From contig OX244046.1 in NCBI GenBank assembly GCA_945861085.1, positions 1,798,001 to 1,862,000 of the forward strand: a stretch of DNA of 64,000 nt, in the 5' to 3' direction. A model generated the notes under the pieces. The model searched no databases and had not been told where the DNA came from. It saw nothing but the letters and a program-made list of their open reading frames with translations. The position numbers were made by a program, and so were the translations under genes. This stretch comes from Clostridioides difficile_D. GTDB lineage: Bacteria; Bacillota; Clostridia; Peptostreptococcales; Peptostreptococcaceae. Shown here in pieces: positions 8,283-17,319 of this stretch; the stretch's first letter is position 1; each line of letters begins with the position of its first letter.

Positions 8283-9251
8283 ATGAATAAAAAAGCAGCA
8301 ATAGTAGCAGCAGTAGCTATAGTAGGATTAGTGGCAGTATTTGCATTGGGTGGAAGTAAAAAAAATGAATCAAAAACATCAGAAAATTCAAATGATACTA
8401 TAAAAATAACTCATAGTTTGGGAGAAACAGATGTAAAGTTGAAACCTAAAAAGGTAGTAGTATTTGATTATTCAGCTCTAGATACAATGGATACATTGGG
8501 TGTAGCTGATAGTCTAGTAGGACTGCCAAAGTCGAGTTTGCCAGCATCTTTAGAGAAATATAAGGATGAAAAGTATGCAGATTTAGGTGGATTAAAAGAA
8601 CCAGATTTAGAAGGTATAAAGTCAGCAAATCCAGATTTAATTATAATAAATGGAAGACAGGAAGATTTTTATGAGCAATTATCAAAAATAGCACCAACAA
8701 TAAGTACAACCAAAGACAATAAGAAGTACTTAGATTCTGTTAAAAATAATATAAATAAAATAGCAAAAATATTTGGAGTAGAAGAAAAGGCCAATCAAGA
8801 GCTTAGTAAAATTGAAAAGAAAATAGAGACTCTAAATAAAAAAGTAACAGAAAGAAATTTAAATGCTTTAACTTTAATGGTGAATGAGGGTAATTTAAGT
8901 GTTTTTGGTGAAGAATCAAGATTTAGCATATTATACAATAGTTTTGGATTTGAAAATAAAGATAAAAATATAAAAGAATCAAGTCATGGACAAAATATTA
9001 CCTTTGAGTATATAGCTAAACAAAATCCAGAAGTTGTGTTCGTGATAGATAGAGGAATAGCTACTGGTAGTGATGTAAAGGATAGTTCAACAGCAAAATC
9101 TGTTTTAAATAATGATGTAATAAAATCTATGGATGCATATAAAAATGATAATATAATATATTTAGATTCGCCAACATGGTATGTAAATGATGGAGGTCTA
9201 GCATCTTTAAATAAAATGATAGATGATGTTTCAAAAGCAGTCAATAAATAA
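8283..9251 (+). CDS. yclQ: Siderophore-binding protein (YclQ type) lacking a lipobox cysteine
   Basis: A 322-residue periplasmic-binding-protein-2 (FepB/TroA-like) protein. It has the expected PKKVVVFDYSALDTMD opening, PDLEGIKSANPDLIIINGR, and a C-terminal SPTWYVNDGG. It follows the ATPase gene by 81 bp and has a GAGGGAGAG ribosome binding site. Oddly, the N-terminal hydrophobic segment ends VAVFALGGSKKNES: glycine stands where the lipobox Cys is expected, and there is no other cysteine nearby. The protein may stay anchored by an uncleaved helix or be released, or the base could be an error. A linker rich in Ser/Lys/Asn follows, as in lipoproteins. Confidence 0.9.
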   Translation: MNKKAAIVAAVAIVGLVAVFALGGSKKNESKTSENSNDTIKITHSLGETDVKLKPKKVVVFDYSALDTMDTLGVADSLVGLPKSSLPASLEKYKDEKYADLGGLKEPDLEGIKSANPDLIIINGRQEDFYEQLSKIAPTISTTKDNKKYLDSVKNNINKIAKIFGVEEKANQELSKIEKKIETLNKKVTERNLNALTLMVNEGNLSVFGEESRFSILYNSFGFENKDKNIKESSHGQNITFEYIAKQNPEVVFVIDRGIATGSDVKDSSTAKSVLNNDVIKSMDAYKNDNIIYLDSPTWYVNDGGLASLNKMIDDVSKAVNK

Positions 9252-9296
9252 ATCAACCATTTATAGTAAACATATTCTGTTTATTACTTATTTGGG

Positions 9297-9340
9297 GGTG
9301 TCTCAAAATGAACTTTTTAGTTCATGAGGCACTTTTTTTT
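9297..9340 (+). terminator. Terminator of the yclNOPQ operon
   Basis: Imperfect hairpin GTGTCTC...TGAAC pairing with GTTCATGAGGCAC, followed by eight T. It lies 46 bp after yclQ. Confidence 0.8.
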
Positions 9341-9714
9341 ATGAAATCAAATATATTTTAATCATTTAAACAAGAAAAAGAGACTTAATTTTGAAACAGC
9401 TACTTTTTTATAGACTAAGCAATAATTTTAATTATAATGATAGAAATGTATTCAAAATCTAATAAAATATAAAAATATACTAGACAAAAAGAATAACTTT
9501 TAAATATAATTAAGGTGTACAGATGTATATCTATATAGTCATAAATGTATGATTTTAATAAGTATTTTGTAATTAGAAATATTATAAATTGTACTAAGAA
9601 GTAATAATCTATAAGAACTCATATGTTAGAGAAAAGCTTTTATATGTAGAGCTAATTCTAAAAATGAACTATGAAGAATAAGGTTTTATATATTCTAATT
9701 GTATAGAAAATTTT
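9341..9714. other. AT-rich gap, no gene recognised
   Basis: Very A/T-rich with stop codons in all frames. No riboswitch signature or confident promoter was recognised, though the leader of the next gene must begin here. Confidence 0.5.
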
Positions 9715-9766
9715 ATTGGAGATTCATGTATATTATTTGAAAAAATAATATACATGAATCTCCAAT
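9715..9766 (+). other. Perfect 23-bp hairpin in the leader of the GGDEF-EAL gene
   Basis: Bases 9715-9737 are exactly complementary to 9744-9766 around a 6-base loop. Neither side has a clear T run, so an ordinary intrinsic terminator is not obvious. It ends 36 bp before the start of the c-di-GMP gene and would form a very stable RNA stem there. It may be regulatory, an RNase processing site or a remnant of a small palindromic element. Confidence 0.7.
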
Positions 9767-9802
9767 AAGCGTGAAAAAAGACATAGAGAATAGAGGTATT
9801 TT

Positions 9803-11662
9803 ATGAAGAGATTTTTGAGGGTAACTATCTTAGTTTTATTTATTTTATTGATTTCTATAAGTTTCATTTCTATTAAATTGATTCATAATATTGGTGATTA
9901 TGGGAAACTGATTAATTATGTTGGTATTGTTCGTGGAGCTAGTCAACGATTGACTAAATTAGAGATGAACCATAAACCAAATGATGAATTAATAGAATAT
10001 ATTGATGGAATCTTAGATGAATTGATTACAGGAGATGGAAAATATGGTCTAGTAATCACTGATAGTAATAAATATAATAAGGATTTGTTTTTACTAGAAA
10101 AAAAGTGGGAAGATTTAAATATTGAAATAAAAAAAGTAAGAATGAAAGAAGATACTAGTCAGTTATTAAGTATAAGTGAAGAGTTTTTTTCTCTTGCAAA
10201 TGATACAGTATTTGAAATAGAAAACTTTTCTAGAGAAAAAAGTGATTATTTAATGACTTTAATAATAATTATATCTATTATAGGCATATTAGCATGGACA
10301 ATATTGATTATACAGTATAATAAAAAAATGATTAGATTGGAAAAATTAAATGTAGATTTAAAAAACATTGCATATAAAGATGAACTCACAGGGGCAAATA
10401 CTATAGAAAAATTTAAATTGGATGCAAATCAAAATATCTATAGGCATAAGGATAAGAAATTTGCTATATTCTATATTGATTTTGAAAATTTTAAATACAT
10501 TAATGATATATTTGGGTATGATTATGGTGATATGATACTGAAACGATATGCTAATCTTATGATGGGTGATATTGGAAAATATGAAATATTTGCTAGAGAA
10601 ATTGCAGATAGATTTGTTGCTTTAAGATGCTATGTAGATAAGGAGGATTTAGTAATAAGGCAACAAGTTGTAGATAATGAACTGATTAATATCACAAATG
10701 AAATTAAAAACAAATATAGCATTACTATTGTTAGTGGAATCTGTTGTATTGAAGATGTAAATGAAAAACTAAACATAGATGACTTAATAAATCGAGCGAA
10801 TTTTGCACAAAAAACTGTTAAGAATAAACCAGGTACTAATTATGCTTTTTACAATGAAAATATTCGTAAAAAAATGATTGAAGAAAATACAATCAAGAGT
10901 AGAATACATGAAGCTATTGAAAAAAGAGAATTTATAGTTTATTTTCAGCCTAAAGTTAATTTACATAATCAAAAAATAAATTGTGCAGAAGCTTTAGTAC
11001 GTTGGCTGACTCCAGATAAAGGTATTATATCTCCAGCAATATTTATTCCAGTGCTTGAAAAGGATTTTTTTATTGCTTTAGTAGATAAGTATGTTTTTGA
11101 GGAAGTTTGTAAATGGATTAGAAAGAGGTTAGATGAAAACAGACTTTTTGTTCCGATATCAGTCAATGTTTCCAGAATACAATTCTACAATACTAAATTT
11201 GTAGAAACTTACTCCAATATAAAAAATAAATACAATATACCTAAAAATACTATAGAAATTGAATTTACAGAGAGTGTAGCTTTCGAGAATCAAGAACATC
11301 TTTTGGAAATTATACATGACTTGCACGACAATGGATTTACTTGTTCTTTAGATGATTTTGGAAAAGGTTATTCATCTTTGAGTGTTTTAAAAGATTTACC
11401 ATTTGACGTTTTGAAGCTTGACTCCATGTTTTTCAAGGCTAGTTTAGATAAAGATAAAGAAAAAATAGTAATAAAAAATATTGTACATATGCTAAAAGAA
11501 CTGAATATCACAACTGTTGCTGAGGGTATTGAATGTAAGGAGCAAGTTGAATTTCTTAAAGATATTGGGTGTGATTTAGTTCAAGGATTTGTATTTTATA
11601 AACCAATGCCAATATTAGAATTTGAAGAAATATTGGATAAAGAATTTGTTTATAATAGCTAA
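9803..11662 (+). CDS. Membrane c-di-GMP protein: degenerate GGDEF plus EAL
   Basis: 619 residues. Helices at ~7-28 and ~150-172 bracket an extracytoplasmic sensor-like region. Residues ~185-340 resemble GGDEF (YKDELTGANT, FYIDFENFKYIND), but the catalytic signature reads REIADRF, so cyclase activity is unlikely. Residues ~360-610 are an EAL domain with most key segments: AEALVRW, SVNVSRIQF, IEFTES, DDFGKGYSSL, AEGIE and LVQGF. The expected role is a c-di-GMP phosphodiesterase, possibly GTP-stimulated through the inactive GGDEF half. It stands alone, behind the long hairpin. It matches a CD1651-like gene in my memory of strain 630. Confidence 0.88.
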   Translation: MKRFLRVTILVLFILLISISFISIKLIHNIGDYGKLINYVGIVRGASQRLTKLEMNHKPNDELIEYIDGILDELITGDGKYGLVITDSNKYNKDLFLLEKKWEDLNIEIKKVRMKEDTSQLLSISEEFFSLANDTVFEIENFSREKSDYLMTLIIIISIIGILAWTILIIQYNKKMIRLEKLNVDLKNIAYKDELTGANTIEKFKLDANQNIYRHKDKKFAIFYIDFENFKYINDIFGYDYGDMILKRYANLMMGDIGKYEIFAREIADRFVALRCYVDKEDLVIRQQVVDNELINITNEIKNKYSITIVSGICCIEDVNEKLNIDDLINRANFAQKTVKNKPGTNYAFYNENIRKKMIEENTIKSRIHEAIEKREFIVYFQPKVNLHNQKINCAEALVRWLTPDKGIISPAIFIPVLEKDFFIALVDKYVFEEVCKWIRKRLDENRLFVPISVNVSRIQFYNTKFVETYSNIKNKYNIPKNTIEIEFTESVAFENQEHLLEIIHDLHDNGFTCSLDDFGKGYSSLSVLKDLPFDVLKLDSMFFKASLDKDKEKIVIKNIVHMLKELNITTVAEGIECKEQVEFLKDIGCDLVQGFVFYKPMPILEFEEILDKEFVYNS

Positions 11663-11814
11663 AATATATTTTATAAAATATGTGTTAATTAAATAAAATT
11701 ATTGTATACTGAATAAAGTTTTGCTTTATTTACTATTTAAAAATGTACAAATATATAAGTATTTGAAAAATTACCATTATATAAAAATTAAAAAGAAAAT
11801 AAATAGTTGTTAGA

Positions 11815-11852
11815 TAAAAAAGAGACCATGAGGAAATTTACTCATAGTCTCT
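11815..11852 (-). terminator. Terminator after the TerD-like gene
   Basis: On the minus strand AAGAGACTATGAG pairs with CTCATGGTCTCT and is followed by TTTTTT. It lies just past the TerD-like stop codon. Confidence 0.85.
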
Positions 11853-11864
11853 TAAATAATATAC

Positions 11865-12464
11865 TTATTTTCTTCCTGCAACCCATTTTAAGCCCCAATG
11901 GAACTCAGTATCCATTTCTCTGTGACCTTTAAAGTATCTAACTACTTTTTCAACACTGAATGTCTCATCATTTACATTTTCTATCAGTGCTATTGAACAC
12001 ATATTATAGCCATTTTTATGTTCATCAAGTTTAACAACTAAGTCTGAATCTTGTTTTTGTTTTATTGTTACAATTCCATCAGCTTCAGACCAATTGGCTA
12101 CACCTTCATAGATAAAAGCATAAATAAGTATTCTTTTTATTTCTTTTATTTTATTACCATTTATTCTTAAATTTTCTCCTTGTGTATTACTTCCTGTTCG
12201 ATCATCTCCATCTAATTGAGCAAAAGGTGGATTATCTAAGCTACCAAAAGAATTGCCTAATGCCTGAACAGCACCTTTTACACCGTTTTTCATTTCAAAT
12301 AGGCAACCCAAATCTAAATCTATATTGCTGCTTCTTAAAGAGCCAAAAAAACCCTTTTTTTGTACTTTTTGATTCCAATTTAAATTAACTAAAATTTCAC
12401 CTAAATCGCTATTTTCCTTCTTTGTAAGATTTATTTTTTGTCCCTTTTTTAATTCTATAGCCAT
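11865..12464 (-). CDS. TerD-family calcium-binding stress protein
   Basis: The start is Met 12464; a Met six codons upstream lies within the GTGGAGG ribosome binding site. The 199-residue protein opens MAIELKKGQKINLTK and carries NIDLDLGCLFE, FAQLDGDDRTG and GENLRING, the acidic calcium-site segments of TerD/YceC-type proteins. The family acts in tellurite, phage and general stress resistance, with binding of Ca2+ known for some members and no enzymatic role shown. It is monocistronic here, about 10 kb from the StiP/HAD cluster that belongs to the same functional group. Confidence 0.87.
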   Translation of the reverse strand: MAIELKKGQKINLTKKENSDLGEILVNLNWNQKVQKKGFFGSLRSSNIDLDLGCLFEMKNGVKGAVQALGNSFGSLDNPPFAQLDGDDRTGSNTQGENLRINGNKIKEIKRILIYAFIYEGVANWSEADGIVTIKQKQDSDLVVKLDEHKNGYNMCSIALIENVNDETFSVEKVVRYFKGHREMDTEFHWGLKWVAGRK

Positions 12465-12566
12465 AGTAATTTTCCTCCACAAACATAGATTTATTTAAAT
12501 GGTAGCATTTAATAAGTCAATATTCAACAATATTAGAATAATAATATTAAAATTATATTAAATATA

Positions 12567-13364
12567 CTAAAAAATAGGAATTACAATGCCTTTGTATTTT
12601 TCTTCAATTAAGCTTCTTGCCTTATCTGATGTAAGAACATCTTGTAGAACTTTAATCTTTTCGCTATCTTTATCCTCAGTTCTAAATGCTAAAAGATTTG
12701 CATACTCATCATTTATAGGAGCTGTATAAATTCCATTTTTCTTAGCATCAAGACCAGCAGGTACTGCATAAGTAGTATCTATAAATGCAGCAGTTACATC
12801 TGGAAGCGAAGATGGAATTTGAGCAATATCTAACTCTTTGAATTGTATTCCTTTTGGATTTTCTATTATATCTTTCGGACTAACTAATCCATCGCCTTTA
12901 GGCAAAGTTAAAAGTCCAATACTTTCAAGGTATCTAAGGTTCTTAGAACAAGAAGAAGGGTTATTGCTTATTGCAATTGTATCTCCTTTTTTAAAGTCAT
13001 CAACAGATTTTATCTTATAAGAGTAAAGTATTGCTGGGCATACATATAGTTTTTTACCAGCCATTATTTTGTAACCCTTAGCTTTAACTGCTTCTTTTAG
13101 ATAAGGTTCATGTTGGAATAGATTTGCATCAATTTCTCCATTATTTAAAGCTTCGTTTGGAAGTATGTAATCATCAAAGTTTTTAATTTCTAAAGTATAT
13201 CCTTTTTCTTTAATAAGTGGTTTTAATTCTTCTAATAACTCTCCACCTGGAACTAAAGTAGCACCAACAACAATTTTTTTATCATCTTTAGGTTTAGAAC
13301 ATCCAACTATAGATAAAGTGAATACTAGACATAACAACAAACATAATAATTTTTTGAATTTCAT
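12567..13364 (-). CDS. metQ: MetQ/NlpA-family substrate-binding lipoprotein
   Basis: A 265-residue lipoprotein with a signal peptide ending in lipobox LSIVGC (Cys at ~22), then an NlpA domain with VVGATLVPGGELLE, LFQHEPYLKE and DVTAAFIDTTYA. The family binds L- or D-methionine for the MetNI importer. The leader carries a SAM riboswitch, supporting methionine-related uptake. No metN or metI lies beside it, so it is an orphan binding protein that probably feeds a transporter encoded elsewhere. Confidence 0.88.
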   Translation of the reverse strand: MKFKKLLCLLLCLVFTLSIVGCSKPKDDKKIVVGATLVPGGELLEELKPLIKEKGYTLEIKNFDDYILPNEALNNGEIDANLFQHEPYLKEAVKAKGYKIMAGKKLYVCPAILYSYKIKSVDDFKKGDTIAISNNPSSCSKNLRYLESIGLLTLPKGDGLVSPKDIIENPKGIQFKELDIAQIPSSLPDVTAAFIDTTYAVPAGLDAKKNGIYTAPINDEYANLLAFRTEDKDSEKIKVLQDVLTSDKARSLIEEKYKGIVIPIF

Positions 13365-13436
13365 ATAAATTCCCTCCTGAATATAATTGATTAGTTAAAA
13401 ATAAAATACTTTCTTTTATCACACTGCGAAATAAAA

Positions 13437-13592
13437 TAAGCCTGAGTTTAAACTCAGGCTTTAAAAGCTAATTTAGACTCATCTTTCAGTATAATACTGC
13501 AGGATTTAGCACCAATGTATATAAAAATATACTGGTTGCTGGGTTTCATAGGGCCAGTCCCTTCACCACTCTGGATAAGAAGTATCAATTTT
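13437..13592 (-). promoter_or_regulatory. SAM-I (S-box) riboswitch with terminator, upstream of metQ
   Basis: On the minus strand the sequence runs CTTATCCAGAGTGGTGAAGG, then GACTGGCCCTATGAAACCCA and GCAACC, then GGTGCTAAATCCTGCAG and GATGAG: the conserved SAM-I aptamer blocks in order. Its 3' side joins the palindromic terminator hairpin AGCCTGAG-TTTAAA-CTCAGGCT (about 13438-13461 on the plus strand) and a T-rich tail. High SAM should cause termination before metQ. Confidence 0.93.
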
Positions 13593-13672
13593 TAATTATG
13601 CTATAAATATTATCATGATTTTTTATATCTGTAAACATAATTTTGTAAATATTTTAAAATCTTTAACATCCT

Positions 13673-14659
13673 CTATTTAACACCTAAGATTCCAGAAACT
13701 AGAATATCAGTATCAGCACCTAAGAAATAATCATTTATTTCAATAGAATCTAAAGTATTTCTTAAAGCATTTTCTTCATGTTTTGTACCAATAAGTACAT
13801 CTTCAACAAATGAAACATCACGTTTTCCAAAAAAATCTCCAAAAAATTTTATAGTGGTTATTATGCCTTTATCAACATTTAAATTTAATTCAACATTTCC
13901 ACCAGAATATTTTAATTCATTTGAAAGAGTATATTTTGGTGAATTACCAAAATTCCAATCCCAAGTTTCATATTTTGATTTAGTAAGTTTTTCTATTTGT
14001 TCTATATCATACTCACTTAAACAATAATTAGCATTATCAGTATTTGTTTTAGAAAGATAATTCATTATTGCATCTTTAAATTCTATTATGTTCATTTTAT
14101 CTTGTAGGTGTTCACTTATATTAGTTACACGAGATTTTACAGATTTTATTCCCTTTCCTTCGAATTTTATAGGTTTAACTTTTAGTGCTTTTGAAAGGTC
14201 ATTTATCTCAGATGAAAATAAAAGTGTACCATGATGCATCACTTTATTTTTGTAGTTATATTGAGCATTTCCAGAAAATTTCTTACCATCTATAAGAAGG
14301 TCATTTCTTCCAGAAAATTCAGCATTGACATCTAATGTTTTAAGTAAGTCTATTATTGGTTGAGTAAATCTTCTGAAATCACTAAAACTATTATTATTAC
14401 AAGCTATGAATGTAAAGTTTATATTTCCTAAATCATGAAATACAGCTCCACCACCAGATTGTCTTCTAACAACAGGTATAGAATGCTCTTTTATATATTC
14501 TAAGTTTATTTCAGAGAGTGTGTTTTGATTTTTTCCAACAATTATAGAAGGTTCATTCCTCCATAAAATAAATAAGTCTTCATCAAAGTTTTTTAGAAGA
14601 TATTCTTCCATTGCTAAATTGAAATAGGGGTTTGTTTTTTCATTGTAAATTAATAACAT
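13673..14659 (-). CDS. lplA: Lipoate-protein ligase A
   Basis: The start is Met 14659 (MLLIYNEKTNPYFNLAMEEY), preceded by GGAGG; the frame stays open ~50 codons further upstream but that part is not protein-like and lacks a ribosome binding site. 328 residues with the ligase core RRQSGGGAVFHDLGNINFTF (about residues 73-92), SGRNDLLIDGKKFSGNA and HHGTLLF. LplA adenylates lipoate and attaches it to carrier proteins such as GcvH. It is near the glycine cleavage genes at 18-22 kb, which need lipoylated GcvH, although gcvH itself is absent here. Confidence 0.92.
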   Translation of the reverse strand: MLLIYNEKTNPYFNLAMEEYLLKNFDEDLFILWRNEPSIIVGKNQNTLSEINLEYIKEHSIPVVRRQSGGGAVFHDLGNINFTFIACNNNSFSDFRRFTQPIIDLLKTLDVNAEFSGRNDLLIDGKKFSGNAQYNYKNKVMHHGTLLFSSEINDLSKALKVKPIKFEGKGIKSVKSRVTNISEHLQDKMNIIEFKDAIMNYLSKTNTDNANYCLSEYDIEQIEKLTKSKYETWDWNFGNSPKYTLSNELKYSGGNVELNLNVDKGIITTIKFFGDFFGKRDVSFVEDVLIGTKHEENALRNTLDSIEINDYFLGADTDILVSGILGVK

Positions 14660-14914
14660 TAAAGTAAGTCCTCCATAGAATTGATAAAATTTTTTTGATA
14701 GCATTAGTACAATTAATTTTATAATTCGACAATAATATAAAAAGTCCTTTAAATTAGAAATTTCAAACAAGAAGATTATTTTTAATTGATTGTAATGTGT
14801 TTTAAACATAATTAAAAAAAATATGGTATTTTATGTAAAAAATAAGTAGAAATTTTTAAAACTAACTTGCAAAGTTTAAATAAATAATATATACTCAAAA
14901 TATATTTAATAAAA

Positions 14915-15097
14915 GTGAATAGAAGGGTAGAGGCGCAATAATCTATCAGTACTAATAAGGAGTTAAGCACAAAGAATTATTAGGAAAGGAGATATTGCCG
15001 AAGTTTTATAATCGATGCTTTAAGATTATATTGCTGGGGGTACATAGAAAATGTGTACAACTGTCACAGGTTTATTTGTGGTGAGCTATCATTTAAG
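14915..15097 (+). promoter_or_regulatory. Lysine riboswitch (L-box)
   Basis: Conserved blocks appear in order: GGGTAGAGGCGCA, an AGTA..AAGGAG segment, AGGAAAGGAGATATTGCCGA, TTGCTGGGGGTACA, AACTGTCACAGG and GTGGTGAGCTATC. This is the lysine aptamer. A strong terminator follows at 15145-15177, so lysine binding should switch off the downstream carrier gene. Confidence 0.92.
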
Positions 15098-15144
15098 GAA
15101 TTATATTATATTTATTTTAATATTGTTGATGTATTGTAATGTTT

Positions 15145-15177
15145 AAGCCTTGAGTGTTTATCACTCAAGGCTTTTTT
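15145..15177 (+). terminator. Lysine riboswitch terminator
   Basis: Perfect stem AAGCCTTGAGTG with CACTCAAGGCTT, 5-nt loop, then TTTT. It is the expression platform of the L-box ahead of the NhaC-family gene. Confidence 0.9.
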
Positions 15178-15238
15178 AGTTTTATCATAACATAATACCC
15201 TGTATAGTTCACAAAATTAAAAAGAGAGGGAGATTTAT

Positions 15239-16969
15239 ATGAGAAATAAAAAAATTAATATTATTTTTCTGACGACAATTATGTTCATAATGTCAACAGT
15301 AATGGTTTTTGCAGAAGAGGATATAGACACTATTGCACTAGCTAATGCAGAAAAATTTGGAATCTTAACTTTAATACCACCATTAGTTGCTATAATACTT
15401 GCGTTTATAACTAAGAACGTAATAATTTCATTACTTATAGGGATTCTTTCAGGTAGTTTTATAATTAAAGCTAGTGGTATTAATGTATTTGCGACATTTA
15501 TACAGGCATTTTTAGATTTAGTAGACAGAGCTCTAGTATCTTTAGCAGACCCTTGGAATGCAGGGATAATACTACAAGTTCTGGCAATTGGAGGAGTAAT
15601 AAATCTTGTTGCTAAAATGGGAGGAGCTAAAGCTATAGCTGAAGCACTTGCTAAAAGAGCGAAGTCAGCAAAAGGTACACAGCTTATAACATGGTTTTTG
15701 GGACTTTTAGTATTCTTTGATGATTACGCTAATTCACTAATAGTAGGTCCTATGATGAGACCGGTTGCAGATAAAATGAAAATATCAAGAGAAAAGTTAG
15801 CATTTATAATAGATGCTACAGCAGCACCAGTTGCTGGTTTAGCTATAATATCTACATGGATAGGTCTTGAGGTTGGTTTAATACATGATGCTTTTGAAAG
15901 CATAAGTATAGATGTAGATGCATTTGGTATATTTTTAAATACAATACCATTTAGATTTTACAATATATTAATATTAGCGTTTATTGTAATATCAGCTTTA
16001 TTATTAAAAGAATTTGGACCAATGAGAAAAGCTGAGATAAAATCTAGAAGTAGAAAAATTGGTACAGACCTTGATGAAGGGGTAGAAGAACTAGATGATT
16101 TAGCTCCAAAAGATGGAGTAAAATTGAGTGTGTGGAATGCTATAATTCCAATAGGAACATTAATAATAGTTGCACTAGCATCATTCTATTATAGTGGATA
16201 TACATCTATAATGGGAGGAGAAGATAAAGCTCTAATACAGTTATTTACGAATTCTCCATATTCTTTTGAAGCAATAAAAGAAGCATTTAGTGCATCTGAT
16301 GCATCTAGAGCATTATTCCAGTCTGCACTTGTTGCAAGTTTGGTTGCTATTATAATGGCTGTAGTAAAAAAGATTTTTACAATATCAGAAGCAATTGATG
16401 TTTGGATAGATGGAATGAAAAGCTTAGTAATTACTGGTGTAATACTAATACTTGCATGGTCATTAAGTTCAGTAATAAAAGAGTTGGGTACAGCTAAATT
16501 TTTAATACACTTATTATCAGGCTCACTACCTCCATTCTTATTGCCAAGTTTAATATTTGGTTTAGGAGCGATAATATCTTTTGCTACTGGAACAGCTTAT
16601 GGTACAATGGGTATACTTATGCCACTGGCAATACCACTAGCATACTCATTAAATCCTGACATGTCTTATGTAATAGTAAGTACTAGTGCAGTTTTAACAG
16701 GTGCAATATTTGGAGACCATTGTTCTCCAATTTCAGATACAACAATACTTTCTTCAATGGGAGCTGGTTGTAATCATATAGACCATGTTAATACTCAAAT
16801 GCCATATGCTATATTTACAGCAGTAATTACTATTGTATTTGGATATATACCAGCTGGATTTGGATTGCCGATATATATAGTATTACCAGTGGCTATAGTT
16901 GCTATATTTATGGGTATTCAAATAATTGGTAAGAGAGTAGATGAAGCCGAAATTGAACTTGCAGAATAA
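15239..16969 (+). CDS. NhaC-family antiporter, probable lysine transporter
   Basis: 576 residues, polytopic. It starts with a hydrophobic segment ending VMVFAEED that looks like a cleavable signal, then about 12 membrane segments with family motifs FFDDYANSLIVGP, DATAAPVAGLAIISTW, GTAYGTMGILMPLA and GDHCSPISDTTILSS. These fit NhaC/YuiF-type Na+/H+ antiporter-like proteins. The lysine riboswitch in its leader indicates lysine uptake rather than simple Na+/H+ exchange; lysine-riboswitch-linked members of this family are proposed lysine transporters. The gene stands alone. Confidence 0.85.
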   Translation: MRNKKINIIFLTTIMFIMSTVMVFAEEDIDTIALANAEKFGILTLIPPLVAIILAFITKNVIISLLIGILSGSFIIKASGINVFATFIQAFLDLVDRALVSLADPWNAGIILQVLAIGGVINLVAKMGGAKAIAEALAKRAKSAKGTQLITWFLGLLVFFDDYANSLIVGPMMRPVADKMKISREKLAFIIDATAAPVAGLAIISTWIGLEVGLIHDAFESISIDVDAFGIFLNTIPFRFYNILILAFIVISALLLKEFGPMRKAEIKSRSRKIGTDLDEGVEELDDLAPKDGVKLSVWNAIIPIGTLIIVALASFYYSGYTSIMGGEDKALIQLFTNSPYSFEAIKEAFSASDASRALFQSALVASLVAIIMAVVKKIFTISEAIDVWIDGMKSLVITGVILILAWSLSSVIKELGTAKFLIHLLSGSLPPFLLPSLIFGLGAIISFATGTAYGTMGILMPLAIPLAYSLNPDMSYVIVSTSAVLTGAIFGDHCSPISDTTILSSMGAGCNHIDHVNTQMPYAIFTAVITIVFGYIPAGFGLPIYIVLPVAIVAIFMGIQIIGKRVDEAEIELAE

Positions 16970-17078
16970 GGATATAAATAAGTTTCACCTTTTATTATGA
17001 TTATTTTGTTAGTTTTTAGATAATTTTAAAAAGTTATTGAAAATAATAGCGAAATATAGTAAAATAAAAGAGTGTTAA

Positions 17079-17159
17079 GCGGATGTGGCGGAATTGGCAG
17101 ACGCACTAGACTTAGGATCTAGCGCCATTGGCGTGGGGGTTCGACTCCCTTCATCCGCA
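17079..17159 (+). tRNA. tRNA-Leu (anticodon UAG)
   Basis: The acceptor stem GCGGATG pairs with CATCCGC (17152-17158), discriminator A at 17159. The anticodon stem CTAGA/TCTAG holds the loop CTTAGGA with anticodon TAG at 17113-17115. A long variable arm (GCGCCATTGGCGT) and T-loop GTTCGACTC are present, as in class II leucine tRNAs. CCA is not encoded at the 3' end. Confidence 0.95.
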
Positions 17160-17295
17160 CTTTACAGTACTTAATTGTGCTGAAAAAAAACTGGGGTTGC
17201 TGGCTTTCGGAGTGGGCTATCCCGTTTTTATTTTTTGATAAATAAATCAAATACTATATAATATCTTCTTAAGAGTATTTTTATAATAAATATAC

Positions 17296-17319
17296 AAAAG
17301 CACGTTAAGTGCTTTTTTT
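17296..17319 (+). terminator. Terminator downstream of tRNA-Leu
   Basis: AAAGCAC-GTTAA-GTGCTTT followed by T residues. A GC-richer stretch at 17190-17225 between the tRNA and this site also looks foldable, but I cannot assign it. Confidence 0.7.

Noticed and set aside
9715..9766. Hairpin considered as an invertible-switch repeat
   Set aside because: Known C. difficile switches have repeats separated by ~150 bp or more; here the arms are six bases apart, so inversion would change nothing.
13673..14809. Longer lplA reading frame with 50 extra N-terminal residues
   Set aside because: No ribosome binding site for the longer start, while GGAGG precedes the internal Met that begins the conserved LplA sequence.
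17190..17230. GC-rich stretch after tRNA-Leu considered as part of a SAM or preQ1 riboswitch
   Set aside because: It contains GGTTGCTGG-like text but none of the other conserved blocks in order.
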